Below, piece after piece: positions 28,897 to 37,499 of a stretch of DNA of 42,888 nt. The notes below the pieces were generated by a model. That model was not told where the DNA came from. It saw only the letters and a program-made list of their open reading frames with translations, and did not search any database. This DNA comes from Coriobacteriia bacterium (GTDB lineage: Bacteria; Actinomycetota; Coriobacteriia; WRKU01; WQUG01): contig WRFR01000013.1 of assembly GCA_009778715.1 (NCBI GenBank), positions 1 through 42,888 of the forward strand. The letters are read 5' to 3'. The position numbers were made by a program, and so were the translations under genes. Numbering within the stretch: the stretch's first letter is position 1; the number at the start of each line of letters is the position of its first letter.

Positions 28897-28906
28897 GATC
28901 GCTCAC

Positions 28907-29215
28907 CTACCCGGAGATGATCAGTGCGGACACGAACCCAAGAAGAACGATAATCTCAGGAAGCGCCTGCAACACGATGAGCATCGTTGCAACTTCCGGG
29001 CGCTCGGCAAGCGTACCAGCAGCTGCCGTACCGATCTTGGCCTGTGCGAAACCAGCCATGATCGCCGAGACAGCCATCGCGCCAGCTGCTGAGATGTACT
29101 TCGCCATGAGGACCTTGGGGTCCGTTGACGCAGTAGCCGCAAGCGCCATCGCAGGGATCGCGACAAGTGCCATCGCGGCGGCGGCGGTCGTCAGAACTTT
29201 TGTCCTGATTTTCAT
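28907..29215 (-). CDS. ntpK: V-type ATPase proteolipid subunit K (c-ring)
   Basis: Ion-carrying rotor-ring subunit, 102 residues, with a signal-like N-terminal helix (~7-28) and one hairpin (~38-66 and ~76-101). The ion-binding carboxylate is Glu87 in QALPEIIVLLGF. Helix one keeps Gln58 (GFAQAKIG), a residue used for sodium coordination in Na-coupled rings, but the position after Glu87 is Ile rather than the Ser/Thr often found there. Ion specificity is therefore open. Being a single hairpin, it is half the size of enterococcal NtpK. ATG 29215 overlaps the subunit I stop (ATGA). Confidence 0.92.
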   Translation of the reverse strand: MKIRTKVLTTAAAAMALVAIPAMALAATASTDPKVLMAKYISAAGAMAVSAIMAGFAQAKIGTAAAGTLAERPEVATMLIVLQALPEIIVLLGFVSALIISG

Positions 29216-31239
29216 GATTTCCCTTCCTTTCCTGCACGAACAAACGGTTTGTATTCCTTCGTTCCTCGTTCGAAAAAGTTTCCGAAAAACTCGAGGAAGT
29301 TAAGACGGAGAGCATGGATCGACGGTGAGAAGACGATGATCGCGAAGTTGAGGATGTGAAGTACCAACGCGATCGCCACACCACCGATGTTGGGCATCGT
29401 ATGAAATGCCAGGTCGTTTGCGGCGTCTGCCAAAAGCGCACCCACCAGGCCGACGGCCATGATTCGGATGTAGCTGGCTGAGTGGGTGAGCGATTCGAGT
29501 ACTTCGATCGCCCCCATGATACCGCCGCCAAAAAGCGCGGAGACAAGGCCAAGGGCAAGCAGCAGATAGGCCACATAGCGCACTACTGAGGCGCCGGTCG
29601 CACCCAGAGAGCTGGTCAAAGCTGGCATGGCCATCGTTACGGCCAGAAGAATTCCAGCGACCAGGACGAGCAGGATGCCGCCTTTCTCGATAACATGCTT
29701 GGTATGGCCGAGTTTCTTGCCATTGATCATGCCGAACACCAGCCCGACCATCATCTCGAAAATGCCCAGCCCGATCGCCATGAAGAGCAGCGTCGTCATG
29801 AGGTTGCTCTCGGTGCGCAAGAATGGGAACGTGAAGCTGGAACCGATACGGATCGGCTTAATGGCATCAAGCCCAGGGATGTATTCATGGGCAAGGTTAC
29901 CAAAGAACTCAAAGTAAAAGACACCGAAAATCGTCGTGGCAATACCGGCGGGCATAAGCACTCCGGTAATATTTTGGACACCGATCGACTTGGGCATCTT
30001 CATACGCATGATCAAGCAAGCGATGATCATCAACAGGCCATAGCCCGCATCTCCGACGATCATACCGAAGATGATCGGGAAGGAGATCGAGAGGATTATC
30101 GTGGGGTCAAGCGTCCCATACTCGGGAGAGCCCCAGAGCCCGATCGCCGAGCGGAAGCCACTGAGAATTCCCTTGCGCGGCGCGATCTCGACGGGGACGT
30201 CCGGATAGTCATGCGGCTCGATCGGCTGCTGTTCCAACACCACGTTCTCGCCGACCGCAGGTATCGCCTGCACTAGTTCGTCGTAGTCACGCTGCGGCAC
30301 ATAGCCTTCGATCACGAAGGTGTAGGCCGTCTCACCAAATTGGACCAGCACCTCGAACTCTTCGATCCGGTCATCGATTGCGTCTTTGATGCAGAGCAGC
30401 TGGTCTTTCTTTCCTTCTGCCAGAGTATCGAGCGCTTCCTTGGTTTCTGCGATCTCTTTTACCAACTCTTCCGAACGTACCTCAAGCTGAGCCAGCGCGT
30501 CATCAAGCGAGAGCTTGGCGAACTGATCGGGCAACTTGATCTGGGTCGCTTTTTCTTTCCTCAGATAATTGCGGATCGGCCTTGCATAGTCCCGACCGAA
30601 GACGACGACCATCGGGACGATCCCATCGTCAGACTGCGCCGCAGCGACCACACGCGTGCGATCGTCACTACAAGCGCGCAGCTCTTTCTCAAGCTGGCCG
30701 AAGACCGCCATATAGCGCTCTTCTACGAGTAATGCGGTCGAATCAAGACCCTCGACGTCTCCGGCAGTCAGTTGCTTGACCACAGGAAGGACCTTTGCCA
30801 TGATCGGCTTGTATTTCTCAAGTTCGGCGAGCTCTGCTTCAAGGTCCTCGCTCTTCTTCACCAGGGCCGCGGTCTCTGACTCGAGTTCGCCCACAAACTC
30901 ATCGGTATCACCGCCGACCATCTCTTCAGCTGTCTGAATAAGCTCCTCGGTCGGAGCCTTCAACATCGGGTTCTCCATGCCCTGCGATACGTGGCTGTTC
31001 TCATCGATCTTGAGCGCGGCGCAGAGGACCCGACTCCGTTGTGCCAGAGTGGTGAGTTTCTCTTTTTGTTCCTCACCTCCTTCAGGAAGTTGCATGCTTT
31101 TGATGGGAAGTTCCCCCTTCTCTATCTTGGGGCGCAGGTCATCAAACTGGAGCTTCCCGAAGGAGTAGAGCGCTTCGAACGTCTGGTCAAACGACGCTTT
31201 CACCCCAATGATCCGGACTTTCGCCATCTCGGTCAGCAT
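29212..31239 (-). CDS. ntpI: V-type ATPase subunit I (a-like, ion channel)
   Basis: Membrane stator subunit that forms the ion half-channels. The 675-residue protein has a soluble N-terminal half (~1-370) with coiled coils that bind the peripheral stalks, then seven to eight membrane segments. Family blocks include YGTLDPTIILSISFPIIFGMIVGDAGYGLLM, where GMxxGDxGYG is diagnostic, and AVGLVGALLADAANDLAFH, which should hold the essential polar face near the c-ring. HALRLNFLEFFGNFFE closes the family core and TKEYKPF follows. It starts with ATG 31239 (or 31227) and overlaps the upstream gene by seven bases. Confidence 0.96.
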   Translation of the reverse strand: MLTEMAKVRIIGVKASFDQTFEALYSFGKLQFDDLRPKIEKGELPIKSMQLPEGGEEQKEKLTTLAQRSRVLCAALKIDENSHVSQGMENPMLKAPTEELIQTAEEMVGGDTDEFVGELESETAALVKKSEDLEAELAELEKYKPIMAKVLPVVKQLTAGDVEGLDSTALLVEERYMAVFGQLEKELRACSDDRTRVVAAAQSDDGIVPMVVVFGRDYARPIRNYLRKEKATQIKLPDQFAKLSLDDALAQLEVRSEELVKEIAETKEALDTLAEGKKDQLLCIKDAIDDRIEEFEVLVQFGETAYTFVIEGYVPQRDYDELVQAIPAVGENVVLEQQPIEPHDYPDVPVEIAPRKGILSGFRSAIGLWGSPEYGTLDPTIILSISFPIIFGMIVGDAGYGLLMIIACLIMRMKMPKSIGVQNITGVLMPAGIATTIFGVFYFEFFGNLAHEYIPGLDAIKPIRIGSSFTFPFLRTESNLMTTLLFMAIGLGIFEMMVGLVFGMINGKKLGHTKHVIEKGGILLVLVAGILLAVTMAMPALTSSLGATGASVVRYVAYLLLALGLVSALFGGGIMGAIEVLESLTHSASYIRIMAVGLVGALLADAANDLAFHTMPNIGGVAIALVLHILNFAIIVFSPSIHALRLNFLEFFGNFFERGTKEYKPFVRAGKEGKS

Positions 31240-31703
31240 GGGGACCCACCACCTTCGCTGTTCATGACACCCGGCTCGGCAGAAGTCTCTTCTTCCGCAA
31301 CCCGGTCGATAACATACTTCACGCCTTTATCGACCTGGAGTGTCATTGGTAAAAGCATGGGCGCCGTCACCAGGTCAATAACAAAACTCACCCCTTTATC
31401 GACGTTTTGCATAAGCTCATCACGAAGTGCTGCGCACTCCTGATCATATTGCTTATTCATATCATCGATTTTCTTGCGGGTGTCTGCCTTTATGGCCGCG
31501 ATCTGCGCCTCGGCTTGTGCTTGGGTTCGTTTCTGAGTGTCAACAGCGATCTGTGGGGCATCCGCTTGTACTTCATCCACTAATTCTTTACCCTGTTGAC
31601 GTGCTTCATCAGCCTCGATAAGCAGTTCTGATTCCCGGTCCAAGATGCGTTCAAGAACTCCTGGTTCGCTTGAATGCTCTTCGGGTTTTGCCGACTTCAC
31701 CAT
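31233..31703 (-). CDS. V-type ATPase subunit G/H-like peripheral stalk protein
   Basis: First gene of the V-ATPase operon, 156 residues. The N-terminal ~95 residues are a charged coiled coil (LLIEADEARQQGKELVDEVQ ... TRKKIDDMNKQYDQE), as in subunits G/H (NtpF), which pair with E. The C-terminal part is unusual: two related segments, VDKGVSFVIDLVTAP and VDKGVKYVIDRVAEE, look like an internal repeat, with a hydrophobic stretch between them. The end is Gly/Ser-rich with a terminal Cys. ATG 31703 follows GGAGGAGG. Assignment rests on the coiled coil and the position before subunit I rather than on strong motifs. Confidence 0.7.
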   Translation of the reverse strand: MVKSAKPEEHSSEPGVLERILDRESELLIEADEARQQGKELVDEVQADAPQIAVDTQKRTQAQAEAQIAAIKADTRKKIDDMNKQYDQECAALRDELMQNVDKGVSFVIDLVTAPMLLPMTLQVDKGVKYVIDRVAEEETSAEPGVMNSEGGGSPC

Positions 31704-31811
31704 AGGACCTCCTCCGATTTGTGGGAAACCACATATCGTCAAGGTGCCATTTGCGGAAAAGATGATACCACTCAGGCACCTATTCCTTGGGCTATCGCTT
31801 TGATAATTACC

Positions 31812-31839
31812 ATTATATGCTATGTGACGAAAAAAGCAA
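31812..31839 (-). promoter_or_regulatory. Promoter of the V-ATPase operon
   Basis: On the minus strand TTGCTT (31834-31839) and TATAAT (31812-31817) are 16 bases apart; the -10 is a perfect consensus. The 5' untranslated RNA would be about 100 bases. It is the best promoter match I found in the window. Confidence 0.75.
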
Positions 31840-31905
31840 CAGGAAAGTAACGTCTTTTTTTAAAGTATTTTCAAATTATTCCAATGTATGCTACATATTT
31901 TGCTG

Positions 31906-32025
31906 CAGTGTGGTCTGGCGCAAGGTGGTCAGAAAGCCCTGGTCACAGTGTGATCGGGCGCAAAATGGCCGGAAGAACCTGGGTGCGCTGTGCGTTAGTG
32001 CAGGGTGGCCAGAACCTGGGGGAGC
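31906..32025. repeat. Three imperfect 40-bp tandem repeats covering the purN 3' end
   Basis: Units at 31906-31945, 31946-31985 and 31986-32025 align with an exact 40-base period. The first two agree at 28 of 40 positions. The third unit contains the last codons and stop of purN (stop at 31995). The repeats look like old duplications of the end of purN. Confidence 0.65.
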
Positions 32026-32567
32026 AGCTTATGCTCAGCCTCATGGATGCGCGCTTCGAGTGTATCAAGGGTGTCATCCGAAAGCACTGGTACCTCGACC
32101 CGCGCAAGTATCGGGCCGTCGTCGAAACGCTCGTTGGCAATATGCACGGTTACGCCCGTCACCGGCACGCCTGCGGCGAAAGCTTCCTCGATCGCGTGCG
32201 CGCCGGGAAAGCTTGGCAGCAGCGCCGGATGCAAGTTGATGACGTGGTCAGGGAAGGCGTCAAGCACCTCAGACCCCAGCAGTTTCATGTAGCCGGCCAT
32301 GACGACCCAGTCGACCTCACAGCTTTCCAGTATCTGGCGCAGGGCGTCATTGTAGCAGTGGGTCGGGTCTGCGGCGTCGGCAAATGACGAGGGCTTGACC
32401 GTGATGGCTTTGATACCGGCAGCTTCAGCGCGTTGCAACCCATAGGCGCCGGGCTTATTCGAGATGACCACTTCTATGCGCGCATCCAGACGTCCTGCCG
32501 CGATGGCGTCAATGATGGCCTGCAGGTTGCTCCCGTTGCCTGAAATCAGTATGCCAAGCTTAAGCAT
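31995..32567 (-). CDS. purN: Phosphoribosylglycinamide formyltransferase
   Basis: Transfers a formyl group from 10-formyl-THF to GAR, the third step of purine synthesis. The 190-residue protein starts LKLGILISGNGSNLQAIIDA (substrate phosphate loop) and has the catalytic triad region VINLHPALLPSFPGAHAI (Asn and His) with Asp in VHIANERFDDGPIL. ATG 32567 follows GGGAGG; the open frame extends 12 codons further upstream into the hairpin element, without a ribosome site. It is the last gene of the purine cluster. A 37-bp-arm palindrome separates it from purM, and degenerate 40-bp repeats follow its stop. Confidence 0.97.
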   Translation of the reverse strand: MLKLGILISGNGSNLQAIIDAIAAGRLDARIEVVISNKPGAYGLQRAEAAGIKAITVKPSSFADAADPTHCYNDALRQILESCEVDWVVMAGYMKLLGSEVLDAFPDHVINLHPALLPSFPGAHAIEEAFAAGVPVTGVTVHIANERFDDGPILARVEVPVLSDDTLDTLEARIHEAEHKLLPQVLATLH

Positions 32568-32579
32568 TATGCCTCCCGT

Positions 32580-32657
32580 TAATGACAGAATGGGGTCAGG
32601 CACCGTTTTGTCATCTTGAAAGATGACAAAACGGTGCCTGACCCCATTCTGTCATTA
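32580..32657. repeat. Perfect 37-bp-arm palindrome (two 31-bp elements) between purM and purN
   Basis: Arms 32580-32616 and 32621-32657 are perfectly complementary around a TGAA loop. The arms contain two inverted copies of the 31-bp repeat (32583-32613 and 32624-32654). The element begins directly after the purM stop codon TAA. In RNA it would form a very stable hairpin ahead of the purN ribosome site. No T-run follows. Confidence 0.95.
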
Positions 32658-33692
32658 CACATAGCGAACCTGCTGGGCGCCGCCTGCTTCGATATACCCA
32701 ATGCAATAGACCTGCTCGCCCGCTGCTTCAAAGTGAGCGCGCACGTCGTCTACCACTTCAGGAGCAACCACTAGCGCCAGGCCGATACCCCTGTTAAAGG
32801 TTGCCAGCGCCTCTTCAGGGCTCAGCCCCGCCTGCTCGACGATGAAACGGATTTGTGGCGGCACAGGCCAGGCCGCGGGATCAACGACCGCATCGAATCC
32901 CGGGCGCAGGCAGCGATCAAGGTTGTTCGTGATACCCCCGCCGGTGATATGCGCCATCGCCTTGATCGGCAGCCCTGCCGCAAGGGCGGCCAGTACTGGC
33001 TTCACATAGATGCGCGTCGGCGCAAGCAGCAGCGCGCCCAGCTCGCCCTGGCCCTCAAGGTCTGCGCGCAGGTCAAGTTTGCGCTCCTTGATCACACGGC
33101 GCACGAGCGAGTAGCCGTTGCTGTGCAAGCCGCTTGAGGCAAGACCCAAGATGACGTCGCCTGCGGCCAGGTCACGCCCGTCGACCATGCGAGCCCGATC
33201 GACCACCCCCACGCAGAAGCCCGCCAGGTCGTAGTCCTCAGCCGGCATAACACCCGGGTGCTCGGCCATCTCTCCACCGATGAGCGCGCAGCCCGCCTGG
33301 CGGCAACCCTCGGCGATGCCCCCGATGACCTCGGCAGCTCGCGCGGAGTCGAGCTTGCCTGTTGCCAGGTAGTCCAGGAAAAAAAGTGGCTCGGCGCCAC
33401 AGCAGAGAATGTCGTTGACACACATCGCGACCAGGTCGATACCGACCGTGTCATGCTTGCCATACGCTTGGGCCAGCGCGAGCTTGGTGCCGACGCCATC
33501 GGTCCCGCTGACCAGGATGGGATCGTCGTAGCGCGCCAGCTCACGCGCGGAAAACAGCCCGCCAAAGCCCCCCAGGTCCCCGATCACTTCCGGGCGATAG
33601 GTGCTTTTGACTGCCGCCCGGATCGCATCGACCGCGGCGGCTCCCTCGTCAATATCGACGCCCGCATCTGAATAAGTGATGTGATCAGCCAT
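32655..33692 (-). CDS. purM: Phosphoribosylformylglycinamidine cyclo-ligase (AIR synthetase)
   Basis: ATP-dependent ring closure of FGAM to AIR. The 345-residue protein has the family opening ITYSDAGVDIDEGAAAVDAI, the conserved LVSGTDGVGTKLALA block (Thr-Asp-Gly-Val-Gly-Thr-Lys), DLVAMCVNDILCCGAEPLFF, IGGEMAEHPGVM and LGLASSGLHSNGYSLVR. AHITGGGITNNLDRCLRPG lies near the C-terminus. ATG 33692 is one base after the purF stop and is preceded by GGAAG. The frame is open 46 codons further upstream, but inside purF. The stop abuts the palindromic element. Confidence 0.98.
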   Translation of the reverse strand: MADHITYSDAGVDIDEGAAAVDAIRAAVKSTYRPEVIGDLGGFGGLFSARELARYDDPILVSGTDGVGTKLALAQAYGKHDTVGIDLVAMCVNDILCCGAEPLFFLDYLATGKLDSARAAEVIGGIAEGCRQAGCALIGGEMAEHPGVMPAEDYDLAGFCVGVVDRARMVDGRDLAAGDVILGLASSGLHSNGYSLVRRVIKERKLDLRADLEGQGELGALLLAPTRIYVKPVLAALAAGLPIKAMAHITGGGITNNLDRCLRPGFDAVVDPAAWPVPPQIRFIVEQAGLSPEEALATFNRGIGLALVVAPEVVDDVRAHFEAAGEQVYCIGYIEAGGAQQVRYV

Positions 33693-33693
33693 C

Positions 33694-35175
33694 TTACACT
33701 TCCAGTTGGGCGGTGCCGGCGCCGGGATGGGCGGCCGCCTCGGCTGCCAGTTTGTCGGAAACATCCAGCGGATAGCGGCCATCGAAGCAGGCCAGGCAGA
33801 AGTTGCTCGCCGGAAGTCCGGTTGCGGCAACCATCCCCGCTTGCGATAGGTAGCCCAGACTGTCCGCGCCGATGTGCGCGCGGATCTGCTCGACGCTCTT
33901 GTGCGCGCCGATCAACTGGTCGCGCGTATCAGTATCGATGCCAAAGAAGCAGGGCCAGGCCACCGGCGGCGACGAGATGCGCATGTGAACCTCGCGCGCT
34001 CCCATCTCGCGCAGCATCTGCACGAGCGCGCGCGTTGTGTTGCCGCGTACGATGCTGTCATCGACGACGACCAGGCGCTTGCCTTCGATCGCGAAGCGCA
34101 TGGGATTGAGCTTGAGCCGGATACCAAGCTGGCGCTGCAGTTGCGAGGGCTGGATAAACGTACGCCCCACGTAGCGGTTCTTCGCCAGACCCTCGACAAA
34201 GGGGATCCCGCTCGCGTGCGCATAGCCGATCGCCGCTGGCGTCCCGCTGTCGGGGACTCCCATGACGGCGTCGGCTTCGACGGGGTACTCACTCGCCAAG
34301 GTCTCCCCCATGCGATAGCGCGCCTCATAGAGCGACAAGTCCGACATGATGCTGTCGGGCCGCGCGAAATAGACATACTCGAACATGCAAAACGCTCGGC
34401 GGCGGCCGGGGTCGGGATCTGACAGAAACGTCTCGACTCCGTCGGCGCTGATCTTGATGCACTCGCCCGGCTCGACCTCGCGTACAAAACGCGCGCCGAT
34501 GATGTCGAGCGCGCAGGTCTCGCTCGCCACGACCCAGCCGCGACCGTCCGAGAGCTCGCCGAGGCAGAGCGGACGGACCCCCAGCGGGTCGCGGAACGCA
34601 TAAAGCGCCATCTCTGTGATGAGCACGACCGCATAAGCCCCGCGGACGCGGGCCATGGTCTCTGCCACCGCCTGGCGGATGTGATTGGTACGCTGCGTGA
34701 TCTCGCCGATGAGCGCCGCGATCGCCTCGCTGTCCGTCGTGGACTGCAGGTGCATGTGATGGGCCCGCAGATCATCACGCAAGTCAGCGGTGTTGATGAG
34801 GTTGCCGTTATGCGCGAGCGCGATCAGCTGGCGCCCGATGCTGGACATGTGCGGCTGAGTGTTCTCCCATTTGGTGGACTGCCCGGTCGTCGAGTACCGC
34901 GTGTGACCGATAGCGACTTCCCCCGGCAGCGCAGCCAGGTCGGTCTCCTCGAAAACCTGGCTGACCAGGCCGAGGTTCTTGACTGCGGTCACGGTCTTGC
35001 CGTCGCCGACCGCGATGCCCGCGCTCTCCTGCCCGCGATGCTGCAGGGCGTAAAGCCCGAAGTAGGTCAGGCGGGCGACATCCTCGCCCGGCGCATAGAC
35101 CCCGAAGACCGCGCACTCCTCCGTCATGTGGTCGGGGCGCTCGTGACAGAATGGTGCCTGACCCCCTTTTGTCAT
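33694..35175 (-). CDS. purF: Amidophosphoribosyltransferase with element-encoded propeptide
   Basis: Commits PRPP to purine synthesis by glutamine-dependent amidation. The glutaminase nucleophile is Cys21 in EECAVFGVYAP, exposed after propeptide cleavage as in Bacillus PurF. Other blocks are LYALQHRGQESAGIA, the PRPP loop RLVVVDDSIVRGNTTRALVQ, and cysteines in CMFEYVYFARPDS, WPCFFGID and CLACFDG that match the iron-sulfur ligands of the Bacillus-type enzyme. ATG 35175 overlaps the purL stop by one base and has GGGAG nearby. Residues 2-10 are encoded by the 31-bp repeat, and an inner ATG (35127, Met17) was probably the original start. 493 residues. Confidence 0.97.
   Translation of the reverse strand: MTKGGQAPFCHERPDHMTEECAVFGVYAPGEDVARLTYFGLYALQHRGQESAGIAVGDGKTVTAVKNLGLVSQVFEETDLAALPGEVAIGHTRYSTTGQSTKWENTQPHMSSIGRQLIALAHNGNLINTADLRDDLRAHHMHLQSTTDSEAIAALIGEITQRTNHIRQAVAETMARVRGAYAVVLITEMALYAFRDPLGVRPLCLGELSDGRGWVVASETCALDIIGARFVREVEPGECIKISADGVETFLSDPDPGRRRAFCMFEYVYFARPDSIMSDLSLYEARYRMGETLASEYPVEADAVMGVPDSGTPAAIGYAHASGIPFVEGLAKNRYVGRTFIQPSQLQRQLGIRLKLNPMRFAIEGKRLVVVDDSIVRGNTTRALVQMLREMGAREVHMRISSPPVAWPCFFGIDTDTRDQLIGAHKSVEQIRAHIGADSLGYLSQAGMVAATGLPASNFCLACFDGRYPLDVSDKLAAEAAAHPGAGTAQLEV
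35144..35174. repeat. 31-bp palindromic repeat at the purL/purF junction
   Basis: An imperfect palindrome that ends TGACAGAA...TTTTGTCA on the plus strand, with core GGTGCCTGACCCC. On the minus strand it begins right after the purL stop codon and supplies the TG of the purF start codon. It is the third locus of the same repeat. Confidence 0.92.
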
Positions 35176-37499
35176 CACGCATCTCCCATGAGGCGCGGGA
35201 GCGTGTCCTCGTAGGCGGCGCGCGCTTCCTCAAAACTGATGGCAACCTTATCCAGGATGCGGATACCCGCCTCCGCTGGCGTCACCTCACCGAGCACCGA
35301 GAACGGCAGCATCGAGGCCTCCAGCCGGTCGATCAGCTCATCAGCGCGCTCGAGCGCTACGCTGACCAGCACCCGGCTCTGGGTCTCGGAGAAAAGCGAG
35401 GCCGCCGCGGACAACTCATCATCAAAGGCAACGTCAGCGCCCAGGCCGCCGGACAGGCAGCTTTCCGCGAGCGCGACCGCCAGGCCGCCTTCGCTGCAAT
35501 CATGGGCGCTGCGGATAATGCCGTCAGCGATCAGCTCGCGCGTGACAGACTGCACTTCGCGCTCAAGATCGAAGTCAAGCGCCGGAATCTCGCCCGCCGC
35601 CAAGCCAAAACGCTCCTTAAGATAGGCCGAACCTCCCAGCTCATCGTTAGTCTCGCCGATCAGTACGATCACATCTCCGGGCGCCGCAAATCCCTGCGTC
35701 ATGTGTTGGTCGACGTCGGTCAGTATACCGACGACGCCGATCGTCGGGGTCGGATAGATGGGCGCGCCAAAGCTCTCGTTGTAGAAGCTCACGTTGCCCG
35801 ACACCACGGGCACATCAAAGGACCGGCAGGCCTCAGCCAGGCCGGTCACCGCCTCGACGAAGGTCCAATAGACTTCGGGTTTTTCAGGAGAGCCAAAGTT
35901 GAGACAGTCGGTCACCGCCGCCGGAGTAGCGCCCGTGCAGCTCACGTTGCGACAGGCCTCCGCCAGCGCCAGCGCCGCGCCTCGTCGCGGATTAAGATAA
36001 ACATAGCGCCCGTTGCAGTCGGTGCTGATCGCGATGGCGCGCGTCGTCATCTGCCCGCGCCCGGTGTCGCCAATACGCAGCACCGCCGCGTCGGCCGCGC
36101 CCGGCACGACCACCGTGTTGCACATGACCTGGTGATCGTACTGCTCATAGATCCAGCGCTTGTCGCAGATATCAGGGCTTGCCAGCAGCTGCAGCAACGC
36201 AGCGGAAAGCTCTTCAACGCTCTCAGGGTGCGCCAGGCCAGAAAGGTTAGCGTTGGCTAACTCCTGGATATAAGCTGGCTCCGTATAAGGCGGGTCGTAG
36301 AGCGGAGCGTCGTCAGTCAGCGAGAGCGCCGGCAGTGAGCAGACCAGCTTATCAGCGCCCTCGCGCACCACAAACTGGCCGGTGTCCGTGACCGAGCCGA
36401 TAACGGTAGCCCGCAGGCCCCACTTTTCGCAGACTGCCAGAACCTCTGGCGTCAACTCTGGTGTGGCGCAGGCGAGCATGCGCTCCTGCGACTCGCTCAC
36501 CATGATCTCAAACGGCTGCATTGCCAGCTCCCGCTGAGGTACCTTGCTCACGTCGATGTCGAGGCCCACGCCCGCGCGCCCGGCCATCTCTGAGGCCGAG
36601 CTCGTCAGCCCGGCGGCGCCCAGGTCGCCCAGGCCCACCAGCAGGCCGCGGTCCAGCAGCTCCAGGCAGGCTTCGATCAGCAGCTTCTCCGTGAAGGGGT
36701 CGCCCACCTGGACAGCGGGGCGTTTGGCCTCGGCGCCCTCGTCAAACTCCTGGCTGGCGAGCACCGACGCGCCGCCAATGCCGTCGCGCCCGGTGGTCGA
36801 GCCAATCAGTATCAGCTGGTTGCCAACCCCGCTCGCCGTAGCCAGCGTCAGGCGCTCCTCACGCATGAGGCCCACGGCCATCGCGCCTATCAGGCAGTTG
36901 CCCTCGTAAGCCTCGTCGAAGGCCACTTCGCCGCCGATGGTCGGCACCCCCAGGCAGTTGCCGTAGGCGCCAATGCCCGCAACGGCGCCCTCGAAGAGGT
37001 AGCGCTGGCGGGGCTTATCGAGCGTGCCAAAGCGCAGGCTGTCGAAGCAAGCCACCGGGCGGGCGCCCATTGTGAAGATGTCGCGGATGATGCCGCCGAT
37101 GCCGGTGGCCGCGCCCTGGAAGGGCTCAATGGCGCTTGGGTGGTTATGCGATTCCATCTTGAAGGCCACGGCCCAGCCATCGCCCACGCTGATGACGCCG
37201 GCGTTCTCACCGGGGCCTTGCAGCACGGCAGGCCCGTCGGTCGGGAACAGCCGCAGGTATTTCTTCGAGTGCTTGTAGCTGCAGTGCTCCGACCACATGA
37301 GCGAGTAGATGTAGAGCTCGGTCGTGGTCGGGGTGCGCCCCAGCAGCTCGACGATCCGGTCGTGTTCGTCTGGGGCCAGCCCCAACTCGACCGCCAGGCG
37401 CGCGGCGGTCTCTGCGTCCAGGTCGCGAACGGGCTCATCTGACAAAACGGTGCCTGACCCCCTTTTGTCACCCGTCACCTCTTCTGCTTGAGTACTCAT
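35175..37499 (-). CDS. purL: Phosphoribosylformylglycinamidine synthase subunit PurL (small type)
   Basis: Synthetase subunit that turns FGAR into FGAM with ammonia from PurQ; PurS completes the complex. The 774-residue length is the small bacterial type. Recognised are [63 protein letters not shown] and, in the second half, [15 protein letters not shown] and [12 protein letters not shown]. The N-terminus is extended: residues 11-20 ([10 protein letters not shown]) are translated from a copy of the 31-bp repeat, ahead of the conserved part beginning around residue 25. ATG 37499 has AAAGGA upstream and overlaps the preceding gene by four bases. Confidence 0.98.
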   Translation of the reverse strand: MSTQAEEVTGDKRGSGTVLSDEPVRDLDAETAARLAVELGLAPDEHDRIVELLGRTPTTTELYIYSLMWSEHCSYKHSKKYLRLFPTDGPAVLQGPGENAGVISVGDGWAVAFKMESHNHPSAIEPFQGAATGIGGIIRDIFTMGARPVACFDSLRFGTLDKPRQRYLFEGAVAGIGAYGNCLGVPTIGGEVAFDEAYEGNCLIGAMAVGLMREERLTLATASGVGNQLILIGSTTGRDGIGGASVLASQEFDEGAEAKRPAVQVGDPFTEKLLIEACLELLDRGLLVGLGDLGAAGLTSSASEMAGRAGVGLDIDVSKVPQRELAMQPFEIMVSESQERMLACATPELTPEVLAVCEKWGLRATVIGSVTDTGQFVVREGADKLVCSLPALSLTDDAPLYDPPYTEPAYIQELANANLSGLAHPESVEELSAALLQLLASPDICDKRWIYEQYDHQVMCNTVVVPGAADAAVLRIGDTGRGQMTTRAIAISTDCNGRYVYLNPRRGAALALAEACRNVSCTGATPAAVTDCLNFGSPEKPEVYWTFVEAVTGLAEACRSFDVPVVSGNVSFYNESFGAPIYPTPTIGVVGILTDVDQHMTQGFAAPGDVIVLIGETNDELGGSAYLKERFGLAAGEIPALDFDLEREVQSVTRELIADGIIRSAHDCSEGGLAVALAESCLSGGLGADVAFDDELSAAASLFSETQSRVLVSVALERADELIDRLEASMLPFSVLGEVTPAEAGIRILDKVAISFEEARAAYEDTLPRLMGDA
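37440..37470. repeat. 31-bp palindromic repeat inside purL, translated in frame
   Basis: Copy of the same element, plus strand TGACAAAACGG...TTTTGTCA. It covers codons 11-20 of purL (and one base of codon 10) without breaking the frame. Confidence 0.92.

Noticed and set aside
32580..32657. Rho-independent terminator between purM and purN
   Set aside because: The hairpin is perfect, but no T-run follows and the arms match dispersed 31-bp repeats. An element origin fits better, although it may still affect transcription.
35151..36260. Long plus-strand frame opposite purL
   Set aside because: Shadow of purL; composition and lack of a start signal argue against a gene.
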